Shown: piece by piece, positions 17,870 to 26,154 of the stretch | Position numbering within the stretch: the first letter of the stretch is position 1 | Layout: the number at the start of each line of letters is the position of its first letter | DNA from: Alkalihalobacterium elongatum | GTDB lineage: Bacteria > Bacillota > Bacilli > Bacillales > Bacillaceae_F | NCBI RefSeq assembly: GCF_019024285.1 | Contig: NZ_WMKZ01000013.1 | Span: 45,502-109,501 of the forward strand | Direction: 5' to 3' | Length of the DNA: 64,000 bases | Translations under genes and position numbers: made by a program | The notes under the pieces: model-generated | The model's database searches: none | The model's input: only the letters and a program-made list of their open reading frames with translations | What the model was told of the DNA's origin: nothing

Positions 17870-18505
17870 TTAAATTAGTTCATCGTTCGCTAAGTCCACT
17901 AACACTTTCGTAATGTTTGTCTTGGTTAATCTACCAATCACTTCAAGTCCAGATCCTTTATCAAACTCTCGGACGACTGGCAAGGCATCGATTTGTTTGT
18001 CGATGAGCTTGTTCGCCACATCTATAATAAGATCATCTTTTTGACACATCGTAATGTTTGGCATTCTAGTCATAATAATACTAACAGGCATTGTTTCTAT
18101 TTTTTGACTTCCGATACTCGCTCTCAATAAATCCTTTCGAGAAAGAACCCCCATCAATGATGAGTTTTGGTCGACAACAAATAACGTACCTACATCCTCC
18201 AAAAACATCGTGACGATAGCATCGTAAACAGAAGAAGATTCGTTAACTACAACAGGTATTGATTGGTATTGCTGTACCGTAATTTTCTTTACTTTTTCTG
18301 TTAACAACTGTGAACCCGTTTTTCCAGTATAAAAATATCCTACCCTTGGTCTTGCGTCTAAAAATCCAGCCATTGTTAATATAGCTAGGTCTGGTCTTAA
18401 TGTTGCTCTTGTTAAATTCAATCGTTCTGCAATCTGTTCACCAGTAATTGGACCACTACTTTTAACTATATCTATAATCTGCTCTTGTCTAACAGTTAGT
18501 TCGAT
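17870..18505 (-). CDS. ccpN: Transcriptional repressor CcpN, apparent ATC start
   Basis: CcpN represses gluconeogenic genes (gapB, pckA) in Bacillus. The protein has an N-terminal helix-turn-helix ([31 protein letters not shown]) and two CBS domains ([15 protein letters not shown], then [15 protein letters not shown] and IDALPVV). The first conventional start in frame (TTG 18421) lies inside the helix-turn-helix, yet the frame upstream to 18511 encodes the missing conserved residues (IELTVRQEQ). No ATG, GTG or TTG occurs in that upstream stretch. An excellent ribosome site AAGGCGGTGA (18512-18521) lies six bases before ATC 18505, which I use as the start (211 residues; B. subtilis has 212). 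A one-base insertion after a GTG is the alternative. Confidence 0.85.
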   Translation of the reverse strand: MELTVRQEQIIDIVKSSGPITGEQIAERLNLTRATLRPDLAILTMAGFLDARPRVGYFYTGKTGSQLLTEKVKKITVQQYQSIPVVVNESSSVYDAIVTMFLEDVGTLFVVDQNSSLMGVLSRKDLLRASIGSQKIETMPVSIIMTRMPNITMCQKDDLIIDVANKLIDKQIDALPVVREFDKGSGLEVIGRLTKTNITKVLVDLANDELI

Positions 18506-18611
18506 TGTAGTTCACCGCCTTCACAACACCTAATGTGTTATGCTTTTTATTCTATTATTATATACTAATACAATGAATTATGGAATATGCGGCGCATTAT
18601 TTATTAAAAGT

Positions 18612-18668
18612 AAAGCAGACTCCAACCATTTCATATAAGGTAACTCCAAAAACTGTGGAATCTGCTTT
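18612..18668 (-). terminator. glyQS operon terminator
   Basis: AAAGCAGA plus TCCA (18612-18624) pairs with TGGA plus TCTGCTTT (18656-18668), with one unpaired base on each side, 15 bases beyond the glyS stop. The T-run on the minus strand is short, so it is moderately supported. Confidence 0.55.
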
Positions 18669-18683
18669 ATACCTTATAATGTT

Positions 18684-20759
18684 TTATGCAAACACAATTG
18701 CATTAAAGTTAGCAAAGCTTTGAATAGTGTTTGCGAGTAACTTCATTTGGACCAAACGATTTTGTTTAACTTTTTCATCTTCTGACATAACCATAATATT
18801 ATCAAAATATAAGTTTATTGTTTTTTGTGTGTCCACTAAAGCATTATAAGCTTGTTTGACATCACTATTCTCTAATGCTTGTTTTACTTTTTGGTCCGTT
18901 TCTAGGTAGGTCTTATAAAGAGCCCTTTCTTCTTCCTGTTCAAATAAGCTTTCCGAAAGCTGAGTTAGTTCCCCTGCTTTAGAAGAGATGTTAGTTACAC
19001 GACTTAATGCTTCTACTGTTTCTTTAAATTGTGGTGTTTCAATTTGTTCCATAAGAAGTTGAGCCTTTTTAACAATTATATCTACCTGGCCAATTTTTTC
19101 CGAAAGAACTGCATCAACTACATCATAACGAGTTCCTCGCTCTTGAAGTGCATTCTTTACTCTTAATCTAAAGAAATCAATTAAATCTTTGTATACTTCT
19201 TCATTATTACGTTTCAATAAATTTTTATTTTCAGCTACATCTAGACCCATTTCGATAACTTCTTCAACTGATAACGAAAGATTTTTATCCAAAATCATTT
19301 GGATAATACCTGCTGCTTGACGGCGAAGTGCATATGGATCTTGGGAGCCTGACGGTATAAGACCGATACCAAAACAAGTAACAATCGTATCTAATTTGTC
19401 AGCTATACTTACAACTGTCCCTGTAATAGTTGTGGGACTCTCATCATTAGCAAAGCGCGGCATATAATGCTCTCTAATAGCTACAGCTACCTCTTTGGCT
19501 TCTCCAGCTTTTAAAGCATATTCTTCACCCATTCTCCCTTGTAATTCTGGGAATTCGTAAACCATTTGTGTAACTAAATCAAATTTGCATAATTTCGCAG
19601 CTCGTTTAATAGTTGAAGTGTCTGCTACCTCAAACTTAGCTGCAAGCGTACTTGAGATCGCTTCAATTCTGCCTACTTTTTCAGATAGTGTACCTAATTC
19701 TTCGTGATAAACGATCGTTTCTAATCTTGATAAAGCATTTTCGATTTTCAGTTTTTGGTCTTCACGATAGAAAAATTGTGCATCAGAAAGACGAGCTCGC
19801 AATACTTTTTCATTTCCTTTTACAACGTTATCTAAATGTTCATGATTACCATTTCTAACGGTTATAAAGTGAGGCAAAAGCTTCCCCTCTTCAGTTTGAA
19901 CCGGAAAATAACGTTGATGCTCCCTCATAGATGTAATTAGAACTTCTTCAGGTACTTCAAGGAAGCTTTCATCGAAACTTCCATGAAGAGCAGTTGGGTA
20001 TTCTACAAGATTATTGACCTCTTCTAGTAAATTCTCATCAATTGGGATAACCCATCCCTTTTGTTCTTCAATTTGTTTTATTTGTGTTCTAATTGCTGCT
20101 TTTCTCTCTAAAGGATTAACGATAACATACTCAGCTAAGAGAGTTTTTACATAATCACTAGGCTCACTAATAGTTGTCTCACTACCTAAGAAACGGTGAC
20201 CAACCGATCTATTTCCTGTTTGAACATTTGTAATTTCAAAAGGAATAACTTCGTTTCCATAAAGGGCAACGAGCCATTGGATCGGACGGACATAGCGTAA
20301 ATCGTATCGATTCCAACGCATATTTTTGGGAAAATGAAGGCTTTTAATAATTTCTTCAACTTGCGGTAAAATCGTTTTTGTTTCTTGGCCAATAATGTGC
20401 TTTTTAGCAAATACGTATTCTTGTCCATTGATTTCGTTAAAGAACAATTCATCAGCAGAAATACCTTGCCCTCTAGCAAATCCTAATGCCGCTTTCGTCC
20501 AATTTCCCTCTTCATCAACAGCGATCTTCTTTGCTGGCCCTCTTGCTTCTTCAATCATATCTTGTTGTTTTTCAGCTACTCCAGTAATTACTATTGCAAG
20601 ACGTCGTGGTGTCGAAAAAGCTTCAATTGCTTCATAGGCAACGTTTCCACCCTTTAACCAATTTTCGAGTTTATCTTTTAACTGGTTCATCGCATCAGTA
20701 ACAAATCTTGCAGGCATTTCTTCTAAGCCAATTTCAAGTAAAAAATCTCTACTACTCAT
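18684..20759 (-). CDS. glyS: Glycine-tRNA ligase beta subunit
   Basis: The large subunit of the alpha2-beta2 bacterial glycyl-tRNA synthetase; it provides tRNA recognition. At 691 residues the length is normal. It opens with the typical FLLEIGLEEMPARFV (about 5-19), has RPIQWLVALYG near 160, the HD-like DLVTQMVYEFPELQGRMGEEYA (about 395-415) and DPYALRRQAAGI (about 475-487). The C-terminus resembles the anticodon-binding domain of ArgS. Its ATG directly follows the glyQ stop with no spacer, so it is co-translated with glyQ under the T-box. Confidence 0.97.
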   Translation of the reverse strand: MSSRDFLLEIGLEEMPARFVTDAMNQLKDKLENWLKGGNVAYEAIEAFSTPRRLAIVITGVAEKQQDMIEEARGPAKKIAVDEEGNWTKAALGFARGQGISADELFFNEINGQEYVFAKKHIIGQETKTILPQVEEIIKSLHFPKNMRWNRYDLRYVRPIQWLVALYGNEVIPFEITNVQTGNRSVGHRFLGSETTISEPSDYVKTLLAEYVIVNPLERKAAIRTQIKQIEEQKGWVIPIDENLLEEVNNLVEYPTALHGSFDESFLEVPEEVLITSMREHQRYFPVQTEEGKLLPHFITVRNGNHEHLDNVVKGNEKVLRARLSDAQFFYREDQKLKIENALSRLETIVYHEELGTLSEKVGRIEAISSTLAAKFEVADTSTIKRAAKLCKFDLVTQMVYEFPELQGRMGEEYALKAGEAKEVAVAIREHYMPRFANDESPTTITGTVVSIADKLDTIVTCFGIGLIPSGSQDPYALRRQAAGIIQMILDKNLSLSVEEVIEMGLDVAENKNLLKRNNEEVYKDLIDFFRLRVKNALQERGTRYDVVDAVLSEKIGQVDIIVKKAQLLMEQIETPQFKETVEALSRVTNISSKAGELTQLSESLFEQEEERALYKTYLETDQKVKQALENSDVKQAYNALVDTQKTINLYFDNIMVMSEDEKVKQNRLVQMKLLANTIQSFANFNAIVFA

Positions 20760-21641
20760 TTACATTTCCTCCTTATCTTTCAGCATTGGGAAGCCAAGTC
20801 TTTCACGTTCTGCTAAATAAACTTTTGCACAATCTCTAGCTAGATTTCGAACACGGCCAATATACCCTGTACGCTCTGTTACTGAAATAGCTCCCCTTGC
20901 GTCAAGTTGATTAAATACATGAGAGCACTTCAAAACATAATCATAAGCTGGAAATACTAACTTTTCTGCAAGTGCACGTTTTGCTTCCTGTTCATATGTA
21001 CTAAATAACTGGAAGAGCATTGTGCTATCTGAAACCTCAAATGTATATTTCGAATGTTCATATTCAGGTTGTAAAAAGATATCTCCGTAGGTTACACCAT
21101 TTACCCATTCAAGATCGAAGACATTTTCTTTATCTTGAATGTAAGAGGCTAAACGTTCGATCCCGTATGTGATTTCAACTGCAACAGGATTAGCATCAAT
21201 GCCACCTACTTGTTGGAAATATGTAAACTGTGTAATTTCCATCCCATCAAGCCAAACTTCCCAACCTAAGCCCCAAGCACCTAGAGTAGGAGCCTCCCAG
21301 TTATCCTCTACGAAGCGAATATCATGCTCCAGTGGGTTAATACCTAATTCTTTTAAGCTGTCTAAATAGAGCTCCTGAATATTGTCAGGTGATGGTTTCA
21401 TAATGACTTGAAATTGATGATGTTGATATAGGCGATTAGGGTTTTCACCATATCGACCATCAACTGGGCGTCTTGAAGGTTCAACATAAGCTACATTCCA
21501 AGGCTCTGGGCCAATACTTCGTAAATAAGTCATCGGATTCATTGTACCTGCACCTTTTTCCACATCGTATGCCTGCATAATAATGCAGTTTTGGTTTGCC
21601 CAAAAATTTTGTAACGTTAGAATCATATTTTGTACATTCAT
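20760..21641 (-). CDS. glyQ: Glycine-tRNA ligase alpha subunit
   Basis: The catalytic subunit of the heterotetrameric glycyl-tRNA synthetase, 293 residues. Class II motifs are seen: [12 protein letters not shown] (about 25-36), [20 protein letters not shown] (about 40-59), [17 protein letters not shown] (about 63-79) and [19 protein letters not shown] (about 125-143). The start ATG follows AAGGAGGAAA. It is the first gene of the operon, about 140 bases downstream of the T-box antiterminator region. Confidence 0.97.
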   Translation of the reverse strand: MNVQNMILTLQNFWANQNCIIMQAYDVEKGAGTMNPMTYLRSIGPEPWNVAYVEPSRRPVDGRYGENPNRLYQHHQFQVIMKPSPDNIQELYLDSLKELGINPLEHDIRFVEDNWEAPTLGAWGLGWEVWLDGMEITQFTYFQQVGGIDANPVAVEITYGIERLASYIQDKENVFDLEWVNGVTYGDIFLQPEYEHSKYTFEVSDSTMLFQLFSTYEQEAKRALAEKLVFPAYDYVLKCSHVFNQLDARGAISVTERTGYIGRVRNLARDCAKVYLAERERLGFPMLKDKEEM

Positions 21642-21783
21642 TTTCTTTCCTCCTTATCGAATAACTCCTATAGTAGCTGTATTCTTCAACTACACATTGT
21701 TTGTAAAATAACATAGAGCCTAGATCCTATTAAAATCTAATGGTGTCTTAGTATGTAATCTTTGCTTTAAATGAGCCAAGCAT

Positions 21784-22000
21784 AAAAAAACTCCCGCCTC
21801 TATGCTATCCTTATAGCATAGGGACGAGAGTTACCCGCGGTTCCACCCTATTTGCTTATCCCAACTAACTTGAGAAAAGCCACTTTAAATTAAGAAGTGC
21901 TCCAGATCGCCTTTCTTTATCATCTATACCCCTAGCTCGCACCGTCCTAGGTTCGCTTTTTATAGAGAGGATAAATACTTCTTTTCCTTCTTTGCACCAT
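21784..22000 (-). promoter_or_regulatory. Glycine T-box riboswitch (glyQS leader)
   Basis: Read on the minus strand, the leader has all T-box parts. Stem I is closed by AAGAAGT with ACTTCTT, with the apical GGTGCGAG motif (near 21938-21945). A specifier-like AAAGGCGATC contains GGC (glycine) at 21909-21911. The T-box sequence AGGGTGGAACCGCGG is at 21835-21849. A strong intrinsic terminator (AACTC...CCCTATGCTAT pairing with ATAGCATAG...GAGTT plus seven T) is at about 21784-21832. Uncharged tRNA-Gly should stabilise the antiterminator and turn on glyQS. The GGC specifier is my structural reading. Confidence 0.93.
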
Positions 22001-22031
22001 ATGTTTAAATATTAAGGTTGTTCTTTAAAGC

Positions 22032-22060
22032 ATAATATACAAAAAGATATCTATTGTCAA
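22032..22060 (-). promoter_or_regulatory. Sigma-A promoter of the glyQS T-box transcript
   Basis: On the minus strand a consensus -35 TTGACA (22055-22060) and -10 TATTAT (22032-22037) are spaced by 17. The -35 overlaps the recO stop codon at 22057. Confidence 0.8.
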
Positions 22061-22821
22061 CTTTCATTTGAATCGAACCAATTCATTTTTTCTAACTGGT
22101 CTAAAAATGACCGTGACTTTAGCCTCAATCCAGAGTATTCATCATAATAAGAGTTTAAAACTTGTTTTAGTTCTTGCTTCGTCTCTTTTTTGACAGAGAT
22201 ATTTCCTAAACGGTTTAAATCAAAATGGTAAAAAAGCCGGAGAAGTTTTATCGTTCCAGGTGAAACCTTTAACCTGTATGGGTCTTTCGCCGAACAGCGA
22301 TGGCATAAGAACCCCCCTTCTCCTATAGAAAAAGAAAACTCTCCATCAACACTACCACAGCTAGCACATCCATTTAATTGTGGGCCAATTCCAGCTACAA
22401 AAAGCATCTTTACTTCATAGAGTCGGACTAATATTTCTGGATCTACTTCTTCGTCAATATAATGCAACGTCTGCATTAGTAGTTCAAATAAAAATGGATT
22501 ACGCTCTCGCTCATTGGTAAGCTTATCGGTCAATTCAACTATGTAAGATGCACAAGAGGCTCGAAGTAAATCATTTCGAACCTCTCGGTATGATTGAATG
22601 ATCTCTCCTTGTTGAAGAGTTCCAAGACCCGAGCCTTTCTGTATTAGAAATGTTCCGTAAATAAATAATTGCGATACAGCGGCTAGTCGACTCTTAGGTT
22701 TTTTCGCACCTCTCGCCATGACACCGACCTTGCCCATCTCTCTTGTAAGTAGTGTTACAATTTTATTTGCTTCGCCGTAATCCGATGTACGTATAACAAT
22801 ACCTTCAACTTTTTGAAACAT
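22057..22821 (-). CDS. recO: DNA repair protein RecO
   Basis: RecO loads RecA on SSB-coated DNA and anneals strands during recombinational repair. From ATG 22821 the protein has 254 residues (B. subtilis 255). The N-terminal OB-fold starts [20 protein letters not shown], with [14 protein letters not shown] near 33 and a C4 zinc motif (CASC near 147 and CHRC near 165). A GTG pair lies four and three codons upstream (22833, 22830) and is an alternative start. It follows yqzL by 40 bases on the same strand, and carries the glyQS promoter in its 3' end. Confidence 0.94.
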   Translation of the reverse strand: MFQKVEGIVIRTSDYGEANKIVTLLTREMGKVGVMARGAKKPKSRLAAVSQLFIYGTFLIQKGSGLGTLQQGEIIQSYREVRNDLLRASCASYIVELTDKLTNERERNPFLFELLMQTLHYIDEEVDPEILVRLYEVKMLFVAGIGPQLNGCASCGSVDGEFSFSIGEGGFLCHRCSAKDPYRLKVSPGTIKLLRLFYHFDLNRLGNISVKKETKQELKQVLNSYYDEYSGLRLKSRSFLDQLEKMNWFDSNES

Positions 22822-22861
22822 TCTCGTCACCACACAAAGAAGTCGTGAGGTGCAAGCAAGA

Positions 22862-23002
22862 TTAGTGAGCGTCTAAATTCGTGTACTCCTCTTCAATATC
22901 TTGAGCTGAAACATCTCCATGCTCATTTTCCAATTCCTTGATTAACAAATAGGTATCAACACTTCCGGTCATCGAGAATACTTTCCAAGAAAAATCAAGC
23001 AT
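22862..23002 (-). CDS. yqzL: Small YqzL family protein
   Basis: A 46-residue protein too short for most gene finders, read from ATG 23002 to TAA 22862 behind the site AAAGGTGG. It begins [20 protein letters not shown] and has an acidic tail ([10 protein letters not shown]). This is the conserved N-terminus of the YqzL family, which lies between era and recO in B. subtilis, the same place as here. Function unknown. Confidence 0.88.
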   Translation of the reverse strand: MLDFSWKVFSMTGSVDTYLLIKELENEHGDVSAQDIEEEYTNLDAH

Positions 23003-23160
23003 TCGGAATTCCACCTTTCGTTTTAAGGATTGTTAGACCGCTCTATATTCTATAGCTTGACCTTGTTTTGCAAAATCATGTTATGGAATAATTGTCAATT
23101 ATAACAACTAGTCGTATGCAACATTCATTTACATCATACATCTATCTTAGAGATTTTTTT

Positions 23161-23195
23161 ATAAAAAAACAATGGCTACAGACAGAGCCATTGTT
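23161..23195 (-). terminator. Terminator after era
   Basis: AACAATGGCT (23168-23177) pairs with AGCCATTGTT (23186-23195) around an 8-base loop. Seven T residues follow on the minus strand. It ends the phoH-to-era gene series, so yqzL-recO probably has its own promoter. Confidence 0.88.
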
Positions 23196-23232
23196 AAATA
23201 TTTGTTAACAACCGTTTACGAACTATTACAGC

Positions 23233-24144
23233 CTAATATTCGTCCTCATTAAACCCAAAATCACGCAGTTGGTTTCCTTTATTTCTCCAATCTTTTTGCA
23301 CTTTTACCCATAATTCTAAGAACACCTTTGAGCCTAATAATGCTTCAATATCTATACGGGCACGTTTCCCTATTTCTTTGAGCATGCTACCTTGCTTACC
23401 AATTATAATGCCTTTCTGTGAAGAACGTTCGACAATAATAGTTGCACCTACATAAACAGTATCACTACCTTCTCGTTTCTTCATTTGCTCAATGACTACA
23501 GCTAAAGAATGAGGAATTTCCTCCCGTGTTAAGTGGAGTGCTTTTTCCCGAATCAATTCAGCAACTATAAAGCGTTCGGGATGGTCTGTCACTTGATCAG
23601 CTGGATAATATTGTGGTCCCTCTGGCAAATGTTTCGTAATTTGTTCTAATAAAGTAGGTACATTATTTCCTTCTAACGCCGAGACAGGAACGATCTCCTC
23701 AAATGTGTGTCGATCCTTATATTCGTTAATAATATCTAATAGCTTTTCTGGATGAACTTTATCAATTTTGTTAACGACTAAAAATACAGGAGTTTTTGAC
23801 TCTTTCAAACGGTCTAAGATGAATTGTTCACCTGATCCAAATCCTTCTCCTGCATCAATTACAAACATAATTAAGTCAACTTCTCTTAATGTATTATTTG
23901 CAATTTTCATCATAAAATCACCTAGCTTATGCTTAGGTCTATGTATTCCTGGCGTATCTAGAAATACAATCTGGGAGTCATTATTCGTATATACACCTTG
24001 AATTTTATTTCTTGTTGTTTGTGGCTTATCGCTCATAATCGCAATTTTCTGTCCAATTATATAATTTAATAATGTCGACTTCCCTACATTAGGTCGGCCA
24101 ATAATGGCAACAAAACCAGATTTATATCCTTCTCTATTATTCAT
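23233..24144 (-). CDS. era: GTPase Era
   Basis: An essential GTPase that binds the 3' end of 16S rRNA during 30S assembly. The 303-residue protein has G1 GRPNVGKST (about 16-24), switch [10 protein letters not shown] (about 42), G3 [10 protein letters not shown] (about 64), G4 NKID (about 125) and G5 VSALEG (about 154). The C-terminal KH domain contains [17 protein letters not shown] (about 247-263). It overlaps the end of cdd by eight bases, which indicates coupling. Confidence 0.97.
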   Translation of the reverse strand: MNNREGYKSGFVAIIGRPNVGKSTLLNYIIGQKIAIMSDKPQTTRNKIQGVYTNNDSQIVFLDTPGIHRPKHKLGDFMMKIANNTLREVDLIMFVIDAGEGFGSGEQFILDRLKESKTPVFLVVNKIDKVHPEKLLDIINEYKDRHTFEEIVPVSALEGNNVPTLLEQITKHLPEGPQYYPADQVTDHPERFIVAELIREKALHLTREEIPHSLAVVIEQMKKREGSDTVYVGATIIVERSSQKGIIIGKQGSMLKEIGKRARIDIEALLGSKVFLELWVKVQKDWRNKGNQLRDFGFNEDEY

Positions 24145-24535
24145 TTAAATCCCCCGCAGTAAAAGCTCCAGGCAATAGTTCACCTACAGTTATTTCTTGT
24201 ACATTACCCTTTAAATTTGTTAAGTATACTGGCATCTCTGCACTACAAAATTCTGTAAGTACTTGACGACATGCACCACATGGTGGCACTGGGCGTTCTG
24301 TATCAGCAACAATAGCAATTGCAGAAAATGAATGTACTCCTTCTGAAACAGCTTTAAAAACAGCTGTTCTTTCAGCACAATTGGTTAACCCATACGATGC
24401 ATTTTCAATATTACATCCTTTGAAAACTTGTCCATCCTTAGTTAGTAAAGCTGCTCCAACTGGAAACTTAGAATATGGAACATACGCTTTTTCTCTAGCA
24501 GACATTGCTTCGTCCATAAGCTTTGTTTTTTCCAA
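24137..24535 (-). CDS. cdd: Cytidine deaminase
   Basis: Zinc enzyme converting cytidine and deoxycytidine to uridine and deoxyuridine in pyrimidine salvage. At 132 residues it is the short homotetrameric type. Catalytic motifs are NCAERTA (C53, E55) and PPCGACRQ (C86, C89), and the substrate motif FPVGAAL is at about 24-30. It overlaps era at its end and follows the DUF502 gene by two bases, giving a tight operon. Confidence 0.96.
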   Translation of the reverse strand: MEKTKLMDEAMSAREKAYVPYSKFPVGAALLTKDGQVFKGCNIENASYGLTNCAERTAVFKAVSEGVHSFSAIAIVADTERPVPPCGACRQVLTEFCSAEMPVYLTNLKGNVQEITVGELLPGAFTAGDLNE

Positions 24536-24537
24536 AA

Positions 24538-25272
24538 TTATTCTTCCTTTCTCTTTTCACGTATGTATACTTTCATGTTTGTTTGATCATAGATTGCGTC
24601 TTTTTCAATAACATCATCCATTGAATCTTGTGGAACAACAACGCCACCAGAAATAATAAATTTCAGCCCTTGCTCAACTGTCATATTAAGTACAATAACA
24701 TCCTCTCTAGGCACAAGTACTAGCCATCCAGAAGTTGGATTAGGTGTTGTTGGTAAAAAGACATTGATACACTCTTTTGAAGTAAGACGCTGAACCTCCC
24801 CTTTTGAGGCACCCGTTTGAAATCCAATCGTATAGAGTCCTTTCCTTGGGTATTCTAAAAGAACCACATTTTTAAATGAAGAACGTTCCTGCGCAAAAGC
24901 ATGAATGATTTGTTCAACTGAAGTATAGATAGAATTTGCTATCGGAACCCTTCTAAACCCTCTATCAATTGCATTTAGGATGCCGCTTCCCTTTCCAGTT
25001 AGGCGCATTGAACCAATCCATGTGATTAAAATAATTGTTAATATAAAACCAATACCAAAAATTCGTTCAGAAAATGGAGTGTAGACACCAAGAAAATAGA
25101 TACTACCGTCATGCGTTGTAATAATATTTAACCCTTTTAATATGCCAGTAATAAAAGAACCTAGGAAAGCATCAATTAAAGTAAACAAAAATTGAATGAC
25201 ATAAATTGTGGCTATTGCTGGCAACAGAAAAATAAGCCCAGCAATAATATTTTTTTGTAGCCTTTTCCACAT
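24538..25272 (-). CDS. DUF502 family membrane protein
   Basis: A 244-residue protein of the DUF502 family, of unknown function in bacteria. Two transmembrane segments lie at about 11-33 and 70-92. The family sequences follow: RRVPIANSIYTSVEQIIHAF (about 105-125), GFQTGASKGEV (about 147), NVFLPTTPNPTSGWLVLVP (about 168-186) and LKFIISGGVV (about 203). The tail is charged. It is inserted between dgkA and cdd, where B. subtilis has no such gene, and is co-directional with very short gaps. A role in the cell envelope is only suggested by the neighbours. Confidence 0.85.
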   Translation of the reverse strand: MWKRLQKNIIAGLIFLLPAIATIYVIQFLFTLIDAFLGSFITGILKGLNIITTHDGSIYFLGVYTPFSERIFGIGFILTIILITWIGSMRLTGKGSGILNAIDRGFRRVPIANSIYTSVEQIIHAFAQERSSFKNVVLLEYPRKGLYTIGFQTGASKGEVQRLTSKECINVFLPTTPNPTSGWLVLVPREDVIVLNMTVEQGLKFIISGGVVVPQDSMDDVIEKDAIYDQTNMKVYIREKRKEE

Positions 25273-25298
25273 GTCTCGTAGTTAACTCCTCTCCTACT

Positions 25299-25700
25299 TC
25301 AACCTAAAATATTCGACAGTCGCTCAATAATCGGTGGTAAAAAAATCAATAACCCAATCAAGACAGTTATAATACTAAAAATAAATACAGCAGCAGCAGC
25401 AATATCTTTAGCAACTTTAGCTTGTGGGTGGTAATCTTCTGTGATCATATCAACAGTTCGTTCTATTGCGGTATTCATCACCTCTAAAGAAAGTACCACC
25501 CCTATTACTAACAGCAAGATCATTTTATGAGTTAAGGAAACATTTAATATAAACGCAAGAGCCATAACAACTATGCCCATAATTAAATGAATTCTCATAT
25601 TTTGCTCATACCGAATGACATATCTTAAGCCAGTCCATGCGTAAACGAAAGAACGAAGCAGTCTCTTAAATCCCCAGAGATTTTTATCTTTTAAGTCCAT
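25299..25700 (-). CDS. dgkA: Diacylglycerol/undecaprenol kinase (DgkA family)
   Basis: A 133-residue integral membrane kinase. In Gram-positive bacteria the family phosphorylates undecaprenol to recycle the lipid carrier of wall synthesis. It shows the conserved FKRLLRSFVYAWTGLRYVIRYEQNMRIHL N-terminal amphipathic region in two parts (about 11-39), three membrane helices and the active-site stretch LEVMNTAIERTVDMI (about 72-86) followed by AKDIAAAAVFI (about 97-107). It overlaps the 3' end of ybeY by 17 bases. Confidence 0.92.
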   Translation of the reverse strand: MDLKDKNLWGFKRLLRSFVYAWTGLRYVIRYEQNMRIHLIMGIVVMALAFILNVSLTHKMILLLVIGVVLSLEVMNTAIERTVDMITEDYHPQAKVAKDIAAAAVFIFSIITVLIGLLIFLPPIIERLSNILG

Positions 25701-26154
25701 AAGCGTTCAGTATTTCCTCTTGTCTTGAGAACATCGTTTTCTCCTCTTCATCTGTTAGATGGTTATAGCCTAGTAAGTGGAGAAAGCCGTGAACAAGAAG
25801 AAAACCAAGTTCTCTTTCAAATGAATGTTCATAACTCTGTGCTTGTTCGATCGTACGTGGAATAGATATGATAATGTCCCCTAAAACATTCGGACCTTCA
25901 GGATCTATAATTTGCACTTCCTCTTCCCCTGCTTCATTTAAGGCAAAGGAAATAACGTCAGTAGGTGTATCTTTCCCACGATAATCTCGGTTTATTTCTT
26001 TTATACGTTCATCATCGACAAAAGTGATGGAAATTTCAATGGGACCAGTTAATCCCTCCATTTCAGCAGCTTTAGAAATAACCTCTTTTGTTAACTGAAA
26101 TTGATCTTCTGTAATGCTAGTCGTTTCATCTAATATGTCGATTTCTAAATTCAT
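25684..26154 (-). CDS. ybeY: Endoribonuclease YbeY
   Basis: Single-strand endoribonuclease needed for 16S rRNA 3' processing and ribosome quality control. The 156-residue protein has the three zinc-binding histidines in HGFLHLLGYNH (H122, H126, H132) and the upstream TPTDVISF (about 63-70) and LGDIIIS (about 91-97) motifs. It starts one base into the pgpH stop and overlaps dgkA at its end, so pgpH-ybeY-dgkA are coupled. Confidence 0.96.
   Translation of the reverse strand: MNLEIDILDETTSITEDQFQLTKEVISKAAEMEGLTGPIEISITFVDDERIKEINRDYRGKDTPTDVISFALNEAGEEEVQIIDPEGPNVLGDIIISIPRTIEQAQSYEHSFERELGFLLVHGFLHLLGYNHLTDEEEKTMFSRQEEILNAYGLKR

Noticed and set aside
21784..22000. tRNA gene or novel riboswitch before glyQ
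   Set aside because: The AGGGTGGAACCGCGG element, stem I and terminator identify it as an ordinary T-box leader.
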